A stretch of DNA of 32,217 bases from Pelargonium nanum. Taxonomy: Eukaryota; Streptophyta; Magnoliopsida; Geraniales; Geraniaceae. The stretch is taken from contig JAYMTF010000648.1 in the NCBI GenBank assembly GCA_036897485.1, positions 1-32,217 on the forward strand, given 5' to 3'. The translations under genes and the position numbers were made by a program. Numbering within the stretch: position 1 is the stretch's first letter; every line of letters begins with the position of its first letter. A model generated the notes under the pieces. It was not told where the DNA came from. It worked only from the letters and a program-made list of their open reading frames with translations, and ran no database searches. This document shows positions 12,201 to 23,500 of the stretch, one piece after another.

Positions 12201-13460
12201 AGAATTAGTAGTAATCACTACATAATGTGTGTGTGTGTGTATTACACACAACACTTTGATCCTCCGGCACACAACAGAAAAGAACCAAACTTTATCAGCA
12301 TTGTTACAAGCAATTCATCACCAACAAATCAAAATCATAATCCACTCTGTTTTCATCCAAATTTAGCTTGTAACTAAAAGCTACAGAATATTTCACAAGC
12401 TTCATTGTTTGGTTAAAAACACTAGCAAACAAAAACTTCAAAACAACCAAACAGAAAATTTCACAAAAATTTAATTCATCACCAACAATTCAAAAACAAA
12501 TCCAATTCCCTTTTCATCCCAATTTAGCTCGTAACTAAAAGCTAACAGAACATTTCACAAGCTTCGCTGTACAGCTAAAAACACTAGCAACAACATCACA
12601 AGTAAAAATAACAAAAAAAAAATATCACAAAAATTTAAACAAAAACACAATAGTTTGATCCTCTGCGCACAATAAGAAAAACACTATCAGCATTGTTACT
12701 ATCAATTCATCAACAACACTTCAAAACCAAAACCAATTTCATTTTCATCCCAATTTAGCTCATAGCTAAAAGGTACAGAACATTTCACGAGCTTGATTGT
12801 TGATTGTTCAGCTAAGAACACTAGCAACATCACAAAAATTGAAACAACAACAAATTGATCCTTTGGCGCACAACAATAAAGAACCAAACTTTATCAGCAT
12901 TGGTGCTAGCAATTCATCACCAACAATTCAAAACCAAAACCAATTTCATTATCATCCCAATTTAGCTCATAACTAAAAGGTACAGAACATTTCACAAGCT
13001 TGATTGTTCAGCTAAGAACACTAGCAACATCACCTAAACTGAAACACAACAATTTGATTCTCTGGCGCACAACAATAAAGAACCAGACTTTATCAGCATT
13101 GTTACTAGCAATTCATCACCAACAGTACAAAACCAAAACCAAAACCAATTTCATTATCATCCCAATTTAGCTTACAACTAGAAGCAAATCATTTCGCTTG
13201 TTCAGCTAAAAACACTAGCAACAACATCACAAAAACAAAAACTTCGATACAACCCAACACATCATTTAACAAAAAAATTCAAATGAAATTGAAAAGAAAA
13301 AATAATTCAAAACTCGGATGCAATGAACTCACTTGAGTGCGAGCTTCCTGTAAGCTGTTTTAATTTCCTGATCAGACGAATCTTTCGAAACACCGAGCAC
13401 CTCATAAGGATCTCTCCGAAGCACCGGAGCTGAAGTGCCCTCCATCTTCGAACCACCCAT
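6296..13460 (-). CDS. ARG1: ARG1-type J-domain protein (DnaJ 15 class), 11 exons
   Basis: Exons on the minus strand are 13333-13460, 11471-11594, 10073-10155, 9865-9976, 9130-9234, 8918-8968, 8400-8489, 8160-8268, 7907-8055, 7751-7804 and 6296-6529. They join in frame to 412 residues plus TGA, the family's usual length (about 410). The J domain lies at about 17-82 with HPD at 45-47. A conserved central region follows ([27 protein letters not shown]). Residues about 285-355 are predicted coiled coil, and the tail is Ser/Gly-rich, ending [15 protein letters not shown]. In Arabidopsis, ARG1 is a peripheral membrane J protein needed for early gravity signalling in root and hypocotyl; that role is inferred here from family membership. 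The central text and tail match ARG1 better than its paralogues ARL1 and ARL2. The first ATG (13460) was chosen; a second in-frame ATG lies at 13445. Introns 1, 2, 4 and 10 are swollen by repeats, but the coding sequence looks intact. Confidence 0.93.
6581..6781. mobile_element. hAT-type MITE in ARG1 intron 10
   Basis: This 201-bp element has terminal inverted repeats: tagagctgataattt on the left and, in reverse complement, tagagttgacaattc on the right. The flanks tcaagaaa (6573-6580) and tgaagaaa (6782-6789) agree at 7 of 8 positions, as expected for an 8-bp hAT target duplication. The interior is non-coding and carries GGGT/ACCC-rich words. It lies about 50 bp upstream of the last splice acceptor of ARG1. 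Confidence 0.75.
6797..6946. mobile_element. MITE with gtagcgtttgg-type ends, copy 1
   Basis: The right end reads taaacgctacc, and the left end tattagtttggattaag is its imperfect inverse. The inner words (gaattccaaagc, tctcatgacca, cattcttgaac) recur in the copies at 8608-8766 and 9281-9825, so this is one family. The ends resemble Tourist/PIF-Harbinger types but no 3-bp duplication was secured. This copy keeps the uninterrupted site that carries a hAT insertion in the third copy. Confidence 0.6.
7122..7151. repeat. Compound GT/GA microsatellite
   Basis: A (TG)n tract passes directly into (AG)n within ARG1 intron 10. It abuts the left end of a hAT-like fragment at 7152. Confidence 0.9.
7152..7606. 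mobile_element. hAT-like MITE fragments
   Basis: The left end taggaatggcaac (7152) leads into a GC-rich stretch of repeated CCCC words up to about 7280. This is typical of a widespread plant hAT MITE type. A different right end, aaattgtcaactcta, closes at 7606 after GGGT/ACCC-rich sequence from about 7495. The AT-rich middle (7280-7460) shows nothing. The two ends do not match each other well, so this is probably two incomplete elements rather than one. No target duplication was found. Confidence 0.5.
8338..8370. repeat. TA/GA microsatellite in ARG1 intron 7
   Basis: A (TA)n tract followed by (GA)n sits in the short intron between exons ending at 8268 and starting at 8400, about 30 bp from the exon edge. 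Confidence 0.9.
8608..8766. mobile_element. MITE with gtagcgtttgg-type ends, copy 2
   Basis: The terminal inverted repeats are tagcttttggattaaaaaa on the left and, in reverse complement, taacatttggattaaaaaa on the right. The interior shares gattcaatccaaagcc and tttcatgaccaaaa with copies 1 and 3. It is about 159 bp long and lies in ARG1 intron 6 (8490-8917). No coding capacity is present. Confidence 0.65.
9281..9825. mobile_element. MITE with gtagcgtttgg-type ends, copy 3, interrupted
   Basis: The left end tagcgtctgg (9281) and right end ccaaacgctacc (to 9825) are inverted relatives. The inner words match copies 1 and 2 (ggtcatgagaatgac). The element is about 150 bp once the nested hAT element at 9348-9742 and its target duplication are set aside. 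It lies in ARG1 intron 4 (9235-9864). Confidence 0.65.
9348..9742. mobile_element. hAT non-autonomous element nested in a MITE
   Basis: This 395-bp element begins tagagctggcaattcgt and ends acgaattgcaagctcta, a near-perfect terminal inverted repeat. It is flanked by a perfect 8-bp duplication, atttcatt, at 9340-9347 and 9743-9750. That combination is diagnostic of the hAT superfamily. The interior is non-coding and built of words like cgtgtcatgttcgtgttgg (present twice) and acacgacac. It is the best-preserved relative of the elements at 27225-27836 and 29495-29610. Confidence 0.88.
10605..10700 (-). mobile_element. Short tRNA-derived SINE in ARG1 intron 2
   Basis: Read on the minus strand there is an A-box-like ttggccaagcggttta, then a B-box-like tttcgagcctcc after gaggtctca, then a body of only about 40 bp and an A-rich end (aataaaaaagg). 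The head closely matches the SINE at 1706-1936, while the 3' part differs. No clear target duplication was found, so it is either old or truncated. Confidence 0.6.
10808..10826. repeat. Poly(A) run
   Basis: Nineteen consecutive A residues on the plus strand inside ARG1 intron 2. It may be the tail of an unrecognised retroposon, but no body or duplication was identified. Confidence 0.6.
11021..11270. mobile_element. Stowaway-like (Tc1/mariner) MITE in ARG1 intron 2
   Basis: The left end is tactttatccatccca and the right end, reversed, is tgcttcatccgtccca. Both continue into the aaataagtgtc-type subterminal sequence that marks plant Stowaway MITEs. The left flank is TA as expected, and the right flank is altered. 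The subterminal motif is repeated inside the left half (about 11030-11050 and 11069-11085). Length is about 250 bp with no coding capacity. Confidence 0.75.
11838..12230. repeat. Direct repeat pair of about 100 bp in ARG1 intron 1
   Basis: The segments at about 11838-11932 and 12122-12223 share the same order of words (cggtaatttaa, attatctt, ggtatggatg, cacaacta, agtagtaa, cactacat) with scattered differences. They lie 284 bp apart in direct orientation. The second copy has a small extra segment and ends next to a (GT)n tract. Confidence 0.75.
12254..13235. repeat. Tandem array of about five 200-bp units in ARG1 intron 1
   Basis: A unit of about 200 bp repeats in direct orientation. The word tgatc(c/t)tc followed by ggcgcac recurs at 12256, 12656, 12856 and 13055. 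The second unit lacks this opening but keeps the rest, aattcatcaccaacaa onward from about 12470. Each unit also holds ccaatttagct, aactaaaag, acatttcacaagctt and aacactagcaac. Copies 3 to 5 are most alike. The array makes up over half of the 1738-bp intron and ends about 100 bp from exon 1. Confidence 0.88.
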
Positions 13461-13860
13461 CTCCTTCCTCCCCCAAATCTCTTTCTCTAACCTAAAAAAA
13501 AGCTCTCCTTTGTAAAATTACCAATCCGTTAACGGCTAAATTAGCCTCCCAAATGGTCGCAACGATCTTAAATCAGCAAATCCACCTCAGAAACGAGACC
13601 AAACGATGGAAATTTGACACAATTCGACTCCAATATATGTATAGATTTATATTTACACACACGCACACAATTCAAAGCATTGGATCGCTCTTTTTCTCGG
13701 GAAAATCATAAATAAAAAATTGTAAGAAAATGCGGATTTGTAACGAAAATGAAGAATCTAAGATCTCGTAGCTCCTAATACTAATTGTAATGAGAGAAAC
13801 AACAAAAGTTAGGGTTTTGAGATTTACAGACAAAGGCGTGAGCTGAGGAAGAAGAAGAAA
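13461..13860 (-). promoter_or_regulatory. ARG1 leader and core promoter region
   Basis: Upstream of the start codon the minus strand carries a telo-box-like AAACCCTAA (13809-13817). Farther out is a TATA-like ctaaatatattt next to a TC-rich stretch (about 13845-13872). This fits transcription starting near 13840, with a leader of a few hundred bases unless it is spliced. If unspliced, the leader contains an 18-codon upstream reading frame at 13653-13709 and a two-codon one at 13672-13680. The start site and leader structure are inferred. Confidence 0.45.
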
Positions 13861-13872
13861 ATATATTTAGAA

Positions 13873-14933
13873 AATGAAAAAATATATATTTGTTTTTATT
13901 TATTTATTTCTATTTATAGAATTACAGAGAAGATGACGTCATAAATATGAATTTTCTTTTTTTCTTGTCTGTGTTTATGTATATATAGATATTATATATT
14001 CATTTAATCTCTCATTACTCAGTCATGAGTCATGACAGATGACACCACCTGATTTTAGCAACTGATTTTATTATTTTATTGTTTTTATCCTCTCCTTTTT
14101 GTGTGTTTTTTTTTTTTGTGTGTTTAAAATAAGTGAAATTGTGAATTTAATTTATATAATAGATTATTTCTTCAAAAAAAAATTATGTAACAGATTCATA
14201 AAACTGTTTGTCTCACCAAACTCCATAAATATAAAATAGTGTTTTCATAATAAATATTATAGGTAAAATAAAGAGAATTAAAGCATGATTAATGGTATAA
14301 AATAATAAAATAGATCACACATTATTTATTAACTATTAATTTAAAAACATATGTAAGTAATATTATGCTTTAATTCGAAATGACATTTGTCATAATTGTA
14401 TTTATCCATTATTAAAATTAATTACGAGTGATATATCATGATTTACTTTATTTTAATCATATGAGCCAAACGATTTTTTTTCTTTGGGTTTCTAAATGAT
14501 CCATTTTTCACCACATGTGCTTTAAAATAACATCAATCATATATTTTTTTAGATCAATTTTTTTAAAAAAATCATTTTTAGATCACATTTAATTAATTTA
14601 TGTTAAAATAAAATGTCCATGTCCCGAAATAAATACCCATATAATTTTTAAAAAAAATATTTAGTTACTGGAATTTTTTATAAGATTCTTAAAAGAATGC
14701 ACGGAGTTGGAGGTATGATAGTTACTGGATAATAGTGTCTTAATATGATAGTGATGGTTCTCTCCTATCCAAGCTCATTTAAGTTAAAGTAACATACATC
14801 TTGATTCAAAAGAGCTCAACAATAGTTAGAGCAAGCAATTTGAGTTTTGGTCAATTTTATTTTTCTTCTGAGTTTGAGCTGGGAAAATCTAACCCAAAAC
14901 CAATCCATTTTCAATGTGGTTTATTGAGTTGAC
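13873..14933. other. AT-rich intergenic DNA upstream of ARG1
   Basis: No gene or bounded element was recognised. Short T runs and AT-rich stretches dominate. Confidence 0.45.
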
Positions 14934-15364
14934 AATCAAAATTTGAAACTGCAGACATGCCAAGACCAATATACCAGATAAATGGGAGAGGCAGAAATAC
15001 GACTTAAAATCAATCTGATCCAACCAATTTTCAGGTCGTATCAAATTTATCTTATAAAAATAGGGGCCGGATCAAATATGATTACAAAAATCCGCACATT
15101 TACACTAAATTCCGATCCAATTCAATCGATTCCAAACCCCTATCAAATTGGACAAGTCATTATCAGTCCAAATCCAGACAATTTTAATATGAATGCGATT
15201 CAAAATCTGAAATGCCAACTCTAACAAAATTACATGTAAAATGTGTAGATTTTCCCTACTTGACCCGACTAAAAAATGATCGGGTCTATTTTATACAACC
15301 CAACTCCATAAAATGCATATCAAGTTTCGCATGCCAGCAGGTCAAGTCCAAATTGTCAACCCTA
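14934..15364. mobile_element. hAT-like MITE debris between BTS and ARG1
   Basis: A left end like ttgagttgacaatcaaaattt (14934) pairs imperfectly with aatgccaactcta at 15223. A second right end, aaattgtcaaccct, closes at 15364 after sequence resembling the fragment at 16376-16500 (both hold gggtctattttat). No 8-bp duplication was found, so the elements are old or overlapping. Confidence 0.5.
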
Positions 15365-15999
15365 GAAATATCATTATCAAAAATATAAATTCAACAAGGG
15401 AAGGTCATATCCTATACTGTGTGTAAATAAATGCTTGTCAACAATTTCAAACTTGGTTGCATTGTGCCTATCAGATGTCAAAAGGCACCAAAACCACAAG
15501 CTGGTAGACACATTCAAAACTTAATCTCAAATTGACTCATTTTCCATAACCTCTCCTCTATTTGCTGAAGTTCCAACAATGAAAATAACAAACTTCAAGT
15601 TACAATACCTGCAAATCGATCAAAATAACGAAAAGAAAAGAACGATAGACCCTTAAAATGATGGCAAATGCTCGAGCCAATGATTGAGTATTCAACTTGG
15701 GGAAGTTGTTTTCAGACACAATAGATTCATTTTGTAAAAGCCAACAAAAAAGGGGCTAGTGTTCAACCATATCTATCAGTTTCTACACAAATCCTCAAAG
15801 TCGCCAAACATATGGACAACTAAATTTCTTTCAAAATATGTGGGAGATCATTACGATGTCCAGGAATGATGACATTAATAAGAAGTAAAAATCGTCGAAA
15901 ATTGAATTGAGTAATGGCATATGATTTACAGGCCATGTTGTTGGTTGTGATGTTCGGGTATTTACACACCTTAAACCGCCTTAGGAAGGCTCCGTGCTC
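15365..15999. other. Probable BTS 3' region
   Basis: This stretch directly follows the BTS stop codon on the minus strand and should hold its 3' untranslated region. No poly(A) signal could be chosen with confidence and no repeat was recognised. Confidence 0.4.
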
Positions 16000-17503
16000 T
16001 CATTGGTTGGAGGTCGAGCAGATGGTATTGGTTGAGTCAATCTTAATTACCCGGGTATTGTACGACCCGCATGATCCACATTTGTGGTAAAGCCAGTGGA
16101 AGGGCGCGGTTCCTTTCTTATCGCAGTCGTTGCATAGAATATCCTGGAACACAAAAATCGGAGTCAGAATCATCGGCAAGATAAGAAGAGAGGGTACAGA
16201 ATCAAGTGCAACGGATGAGGCGTTACCTGACAGCGATCCCTGTATTCTTCTGGGAGCTCCTCAGAAGCCAATAGTGCATCAAGCATGCCAAAATAAACCT
16301 ATAAAAAGGACAAATAGAAAGTATGAGAGTTTTTGTTTTCCTATTAGCATACAATATGTTCATTCGGGTTTCAGGTAGGAATTGCCTATAACTTGAACTC
16401 AACCCAAAAATCAGTTGGGTCTATTTTATGTGACTTTGAACCTGCAAAATTATGGATCAGATTTGGGCACCTGCGGGTTTGGTCCAAATTGTCAACTCTA
16501 ATTGTCATTAACCCACAAAGATGTGTATTTGCATTATATGGTTTTCAATCTAAGTATATTTGCATCTTAAATACTCTCCTAGCACTCGGTTCATGAATTG
16601 ACTGGGAAAGCAAGAAAAATAAAAGAGAAACATGTTGTGAACAAACACAATCTACAATTTGCGTGTCAACTTCACATAATATAGCAATGACCTTCACTTC
16701 TCACAAACAATCAATGCAGGGGTCTTCAGACTAACAAAACCTTGGGATCAGATATGATGTCACATCAATTTTATGATAGTCATAATAATGTCATCTATAT
16801 ATTATCCGGGTTGATTATAGTTTTCAGAACTTCTCGAAAGCAAAGAGCATGCTGATTCCTACTGGAAATAGGCTACGAGGTACATCACCCACATTTTTTT
16901 GGGTTTGTTTGAAATAAAATAAACCTGGATGATTTTTAGGCCGGGTCGGAAGCCCACACATTTTATATGCAAAACCTGCAGGGTTCAGGTTATACATTTT
17001 CAACCCGACCCTGCATTTTTGCGGGTTCGGTTGAAATAAAATAAACCTGGATGATTTTTAGGCTGGGTCGGAAACCCACACATTTCATATGCAAAACCTG
17101 CAGGGTTCAGGTTATGCATTTTCAACCCGAGCCAAACCCGAATCGCCATACATGGTGGGAGTGATATGCACATAAACTCAGAGTGTCTTAACTATTGCTG
17201 TTCAAACAATATATATTATATATTCATCTTAAATTGGAGCTTCAAAGCAGCACTGTGACAGAAACTTCAAAACACAATTAAACGATATCACTTAAAAGTA
17301 CTTTAGCTTTTTTCCTTACCGCCATATCACCCAAAGATTTGCTACAGATTGGGCAGATATAGTGACTGCAAGTGTACGCCTGGCACAGAAAAGGAGAGAC
17401 AAGAATTTAGTTTTCAGAATTCAGCACAAGTTGTCTTGGTAAAGTAAGGGAACAAAAAAACTGTAAATAAACGATGTGTGTGTGTGGGGGGGGGGGGGGG
17501 GGG

Positions 17504-17538
<35 letters not shown>

Positions 17539-20500
17539 CAAACCTGAAAGCATGCTGAATGCATGAAATGGCCACAAGGAAGTGCTCTGACAATGGCACT
17601 AGATGTGAACATATCATCACAGCAAATGGGACAGTTGGTTTCTAGACCTTTCTCTCGGCACTTATGGTCCACCAACTTCATCCCCAGGCAACAGTTACAC
17701 GTCATGCAATGAAAGAAGTCAACACCAAGCCCTTGTCCAACACGACATAAATTGCAAAAGGGGCAATGATAGACAGTCCTGAAATAACAAATCAAAGAAC
17801 AGATATAAATTTGTAAGGAATCTATTTCACAACATTGATTATAATGTTATTTTACATTAAGTGTCTACTTGTTTGTTATTGATCTGTACAGAAACAGTTG
17901 TACAACACTAAAATTTCCTAACGGGAGGTGTGTCAGAGCAGATCAAGAAACAGAAACCAAGGCAGTTGCCAGAGAATAGGCTCTGCAGCATTTGCTACAT
18001 GGCAGAGGAGATAGAAACTTGCAACCAAGGTACAAGTTACAACACCAGCAACAAGCGCAAAAGGGGTGTTATACGATATGTACAATTTATTTAATTCAGA
18101 AGCAATTTCATACACAAATCTTCAACATAATTAGTATTCAAGTTAACTATGCCATGCATACTGCTGGATTCTACTAAATCCGGAAGAATGAACCATTAGC
18201 ATCAGAGTAAACAGTTAGGGCAGAACACTGGTACCTTTCATCATCAAAAAATTTGCAGATATTGCAGTAGTACTTTGCCATGGAGAGCCCGCCACAAGAT
18301 GGTGTTGTGCAAACTGGTCCAACAGGCTGAGTTTTCAGGCAGCGCATGCACATCATTTCAGCAGTAGCTTTCCTGCAAATAAATTAACTTAACATCGAGA
18401 GCAGAAAAAGGTGACCAAGTAGGGAGGTACAGATAAATGACATTAAAATACCTATCCATTGAATGGTCGCTGACTTTATCATGACAAAACCTGCAAGTAA
18501 ATAACTTGCCACAGCAAGCAGCACGAAGCTTGCAATTTCTCTTGTAATGCTCACAACCAAACACTTGTTTCTCTGGATCTCGAAAGGACGGAGAACATCC
18601 AAGTAATTCTTCACTATTTGAACTTTCCCCTGCTCTTGTTTGAGGTAGTTTCTGCTGAGCAGCTATCCAGCGACTAACATAACCCATAAAGTTATCAGGA
18701 TATACGTAGGAAATGCATACAAGGTTTGTAAAATGTGTACCAGTAATCTAGTATGATAGAAACAAACCTTGTCATAAGATTTTGAATAAGGTAAGCTTTT
18801 CTTCTTGGATCAAGAGTTGAATCCCGGGAAACTTTCCTTATCTCAGATTCTAGCTCACTTTGATTCATCCTAAAAATATCTTTCCAACCAGGCTTGAACG
18901 CGTGATCGCCATGGTCCAAGCTTTCCTGGACATCAGTGCCTAAAAGAACGAAAGTCAAACACTATAACAAATGCAAGATCTTCATGGATTAAAAAGTTCA
19001 AAGAAGCAACAGGTGTGCACAATTCCTTGTTTGCAGCTATTTTGTAACGTAGGAAAACCATGAAAATGGAAGGCAAGGCAGTGCCACAAATTAAACGGGC
19101 AATGGACTAACCTAGTGAAATACAACTGCCTGATGTTGCGGCTTGTGTAGATGCAGCTGTACCCTCCCACCATTCATTAAGCCACTCGCTGAACATTGTG
19201 TTTTTTGTTGCCTGTTTCCATGTGTCCATCATTTTATTCTGTTCTTCCTGTGTAAGAGCTGAAGTCACCCATGGCAACATTGATTGAAGCACTTCTGCAC
19301 CTGTAGTACCAATTATTTGACCTACAATTTTATCCTGCTCCTCCACAGAAAAATGCCTATCAAATAATGGCCACAACTCAAGTTCTTCCCGAAAAACATG
19401 CTGGTCTAGTGTCACTCTTATGGATTTGCACATGCCTTGAAGCTTTGTGGCAAGTTCATTATACTTTCGCAGTGTATTATCACAAAGTGAGGAATTGAAG
19501 TTATTTCCAGTTGAGTCTTCAGGCGAGCTTGTGCTATTCAAGCATTCGTGAACTTTTCCAAGTTCAGCCAGGGTAGATGCAATATCTTCAAATAGTTTCT
19601 CTTCTTGCTTGTGATCCAGAGTGTAAGAGTGGCTAACATTATGAAGAGTCTCTTTAGATTCTAATGCTGGAAATACTATATCATCTTCGGCATTACTATG
19701 AGCCCTATACAAACCCCATAAGAGGCGAAATCTACCAGTAAATTGCCTAAGAAAAGTCTCGTTGCAATCATTAAGTTTGCCAGATTCAACATCCAAATAC
19801 TCCAAGTCTTTGCGGATAGCTTTATGAAATTTGAATATGTTATCAATAGGCCTTGATGTGCATCCAACATCTGCCGACATTATATCTGTTTCCCAGTTAA
19901 ATAGACTGGAGTTCAGGGAAGGCGGGCAAGGACTAAATGATAAGGAGCGTAACGATTTGGCTGCAGCTAGAGAACTCACTCCTAAATTATTGCTATTCAC
20001 TCCTAACCCAGGGACACAGCAGGACCGACTACCACATGATACTTTATGATTGGTTACATTTCTCCTAGGGCAAGAAGCACATCCTTTTTTTCTTGAACTC
20101 GAATTTCCATGCTTGGCAGGTCTTTCCCCATCATCTGCTTCACCTGTTTGGACAGATGATATTTCCACAGTAGAAAACCCATATAATGATTGGTCTGGAG
20201 AACAACAACCAAGAGCACTTGAAGATAAGCAAACATCACTGTAACGACCTTTGCATGCCCAACCAGAAAAAAGAGTAACGAGTGCAGAATCTGATGGCGG
20301 AGCTGCATTAGACAACCATGCACATCAGATATGAAAAGCACCTTCAGACCACAGCATCTCTATTTAATGAACATATCCTGCTAAATGAAAAGATAAGAGA
20401 ATTGGTATAGGACCTGCCATTCGCATATTCTGAAGAAAAGACCTTGCCTCTGCGTCATTAAGTGATCCTACCAACCAAGGTAAGACACACTCAATCAATT

Positions 20501-23500
20501 TTAAGGGCATGACACACAAACTTTGATACAAAAGTTCTCGCTGCCTTTTTGGGCTAAAGTGCTTTCGGGCAAGTGGAAGAACCTATAATGCAGTGAAGTT
20601 CAGTAAGTGCCGTTTAAAGATGGTAAAAAGATATAATGCAGTGAACTTCAGTCAGTGCCGTTTAAAGATGGTAAAAAGACATATGATCATGAATTTCAGC
20701 TATTATTGGAATAAAAAAGAGCGATGAATGAAAATGACTTGTAATTCCTACTCAAACCCCACACATATGAAAAAGACACTGTCAAAACGCTTAACACAAA
20801 CCTGAACTTCTTCATTGTGAAAATGTTTTTTTATAGTGTCCATTATAAGATCAGCATGTGAAGACAACTCTGCATAAAATTCAGCAGAAGATGAGTTGGC
20901 TCCAGCACTTTGAATACTTTCAATTAAGCATCTAAGCTTGTCGAATTGAATTTCCTCTTCTGCATGCTCTTGGGCAAAAGAGAGTTCTGAATCTACAGCG
21001 GGGAATATAACTTTGTCCTCTGCAACACTGGAGATTAACAACAGACATTCTCATAATATGTAAGTAAACATAGCAACTTACTAGTACAAGAAACAAATGA
21101 TTTAACATAGAAGTAATAATCATACTAGCTCAATCAAAGACTTACAGTTTTAAGTTTTCCCTACTTCACATGGTTAAAGATCAAGAATCAGCAACAGCCA
21201 TTTTTCATGAATAGGCCTATGCATAACTAAGGGTTTTGTTCTTTTTGTTAAAAAAATGGACACTTTTCCTGAACTATTTTATTCCACTCATGCATGATAG
21301 AAAATCTATCTGGAACCATAGAATGTTATATTACCAAAAAAAACATAAAGAAAAATCATACCTATGAAAGATGCAAACTTCAGCAATGAATTGCAGCCTT
21401 TCGTTGAACGATGACAGATCAGAAAAATCTCCAGCAAGTTGTATCCTCCGAGCTGCCTTGGCTATATCAGTCAACTCTCGTTTGATAGCATTATGCCAAA
21501 ACAATATTTCATCAATAGGAGATGACACAATGGAACTTGTAGGATCGTTATTTAGCTCCATATATTTCCTTTTACTAGGTCTGGAAGATTCACATGCACA
21601 GCGTCCTTTCTCAGGTCCACTGTCAGATGCACTTGTTCCTGGGTCTTGACAGCATTCGATCTGGGTATTATCTTCACAACTTTTGTTCTTGTTATCCATT
21701 TTCACCCCATCCATCCAGCCAAAGATAACCTACATTTCAACTCAAAATGAGATAGTTCTTCTTATGGAAGCATCAGGAATTGAAATATACCCTGCATGGA
21801 AAGCCTCACCTGCTGAAGAAGTTTCTCTTCTGGTATTATCTTGCACAAGCATTTACGCATATCCTGATGTTCATCAGATGATATAGAGGATGAAAGCCAA
21901 GGTAGAAACTCTGCCATCATATTGACAGGAATACTACACAGAAACTGCCACACCAATGATGCCTGTTCTTCGAATGAAAACTTCTCAATAAGCAAAGGGA
22001 AGACCTGCCATTTTCAGAGAGAACAAAAAAGAAAATTATGGTTCAAACTCCAGAGCAATAAATGTCTGTTGGAAAAATGAGATGTGCAACTTGGATGATG
22101 GAACTAATTGCATCAGTTCTGTGAAAAATACCAAGATAACATAAAATGAATTTATGAATAAGCACAGAAAGAGCAAATAAAACAAAAAATGCTCTATCCT
22201 GATCAGTATCAACTTTTGCAACATTTAAAATACCACACAAGTGTCTCCAAACAAAAGCGAAAACCAATAAACAATCTTTTTTTTCTTACAAGATTAGCCA
22301 CAGTAATAAGGGGAAAGGGAATTGAAATTTGGACCTCTCTACATCTCATAAACCAAACAACCAGATACCTGTTCTTCTTCCTTAAACATGTGCTGACTAA
22401 TTGATGTTTGAAGCGCTCCTGTACAAGAGGCTAACTCTCTCCGATAGCTTTCTTCATCTTGCATATCTGATTTCAGCAACTGATCCAATTGATCAAAAAG
22501 AACAACCTCTCCCTCGTGTTCAAGGGAGTAAGTCCGTGCAACATTCTTCACACGTATATCAAGAGCTGGAAAGATAACCTACAATTCCATAGGGCATGTT
22601 GTGTGAATTTCCATATGTAAATCATTACATATAAGCTAAAGACTAATTCTGAACAATATTTCCAAATCTTATGAGACTGTAAACCAAGAGGGGCATTTGT
22701 ACTCAATTGCCAATTATAATATTGCCCGAGTATTGAAAAAACTACATATGGTATACCGGATAACATTGCAACAAAACAATACATGTGGTAGCAAGTGGCA
22801 ATTTGATGTCCCAATTGAGAAATAACATCAGGTAGCCAAGTAAGATAATAATGCCATAAATATATCTCCCAACATGTGGTTGTTCTTGTTCAATTCTCTT
22901 GCATACTGTATCACACCAATGCATCAGACATTTTAAGTTACGGAATCCATTTTGTATCACCCCCACCATTCTCATTAGCAAATTTGACCTACAAACATTG
23001 TTGCACACTCTACAAAAGCATAAATTCTACATCTCCATGGCATAATCAGCTGCAAGCTTCACTAATCAGATCCAAACATAAAAACTAGAACACTATTCAA
23101 TAACAAAGCAAAAAATTCGAACCAAATTGCTCCAGACCAACTCAATTCAATCCAGCTCTTCTCGGTTTATCTCACACACGAAACGATAACAAAATCAAGA
23201 CCTAAATGACCGAAATTAGAGTTAAAATGCCTCAAACCGAAGCAAACCTACCAAAGCAAAAAGGACAAAAACAGCAACATCAACAACAAGAAGAACAGTA
23301 CCTCATCCTCGGCATTGCAGTGGTGCTTGTAAATAGCGCGGAGGAAGCGATACCGCTCCAGTACCGGCCCGATGTCGCCTCCTGAATCGGTAGCGAAAGC
23401 CACAGCGGCACGGTGGAGGCGGTCGAGCTCGGACCGAATTGCTTTATGGAAGAACAAAAATATCAGAATCGGAGACTTCAGAGCCGAGTTTTTCAAGCTG

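Noticed and set aside
12254-13235. Regular repeats considered as a CRISPR-like array
   Set aside because: The units are about 200 bp with no separate spacers, lie in a plant intron, and drift as a tandem duplication does.
19831-20244. Plus-strand open frames of 60-70 codons across BTS exon 7
   Set aside because: They lie entirely on the antisense strand of a well-supported coding exon and show no domain of their own.
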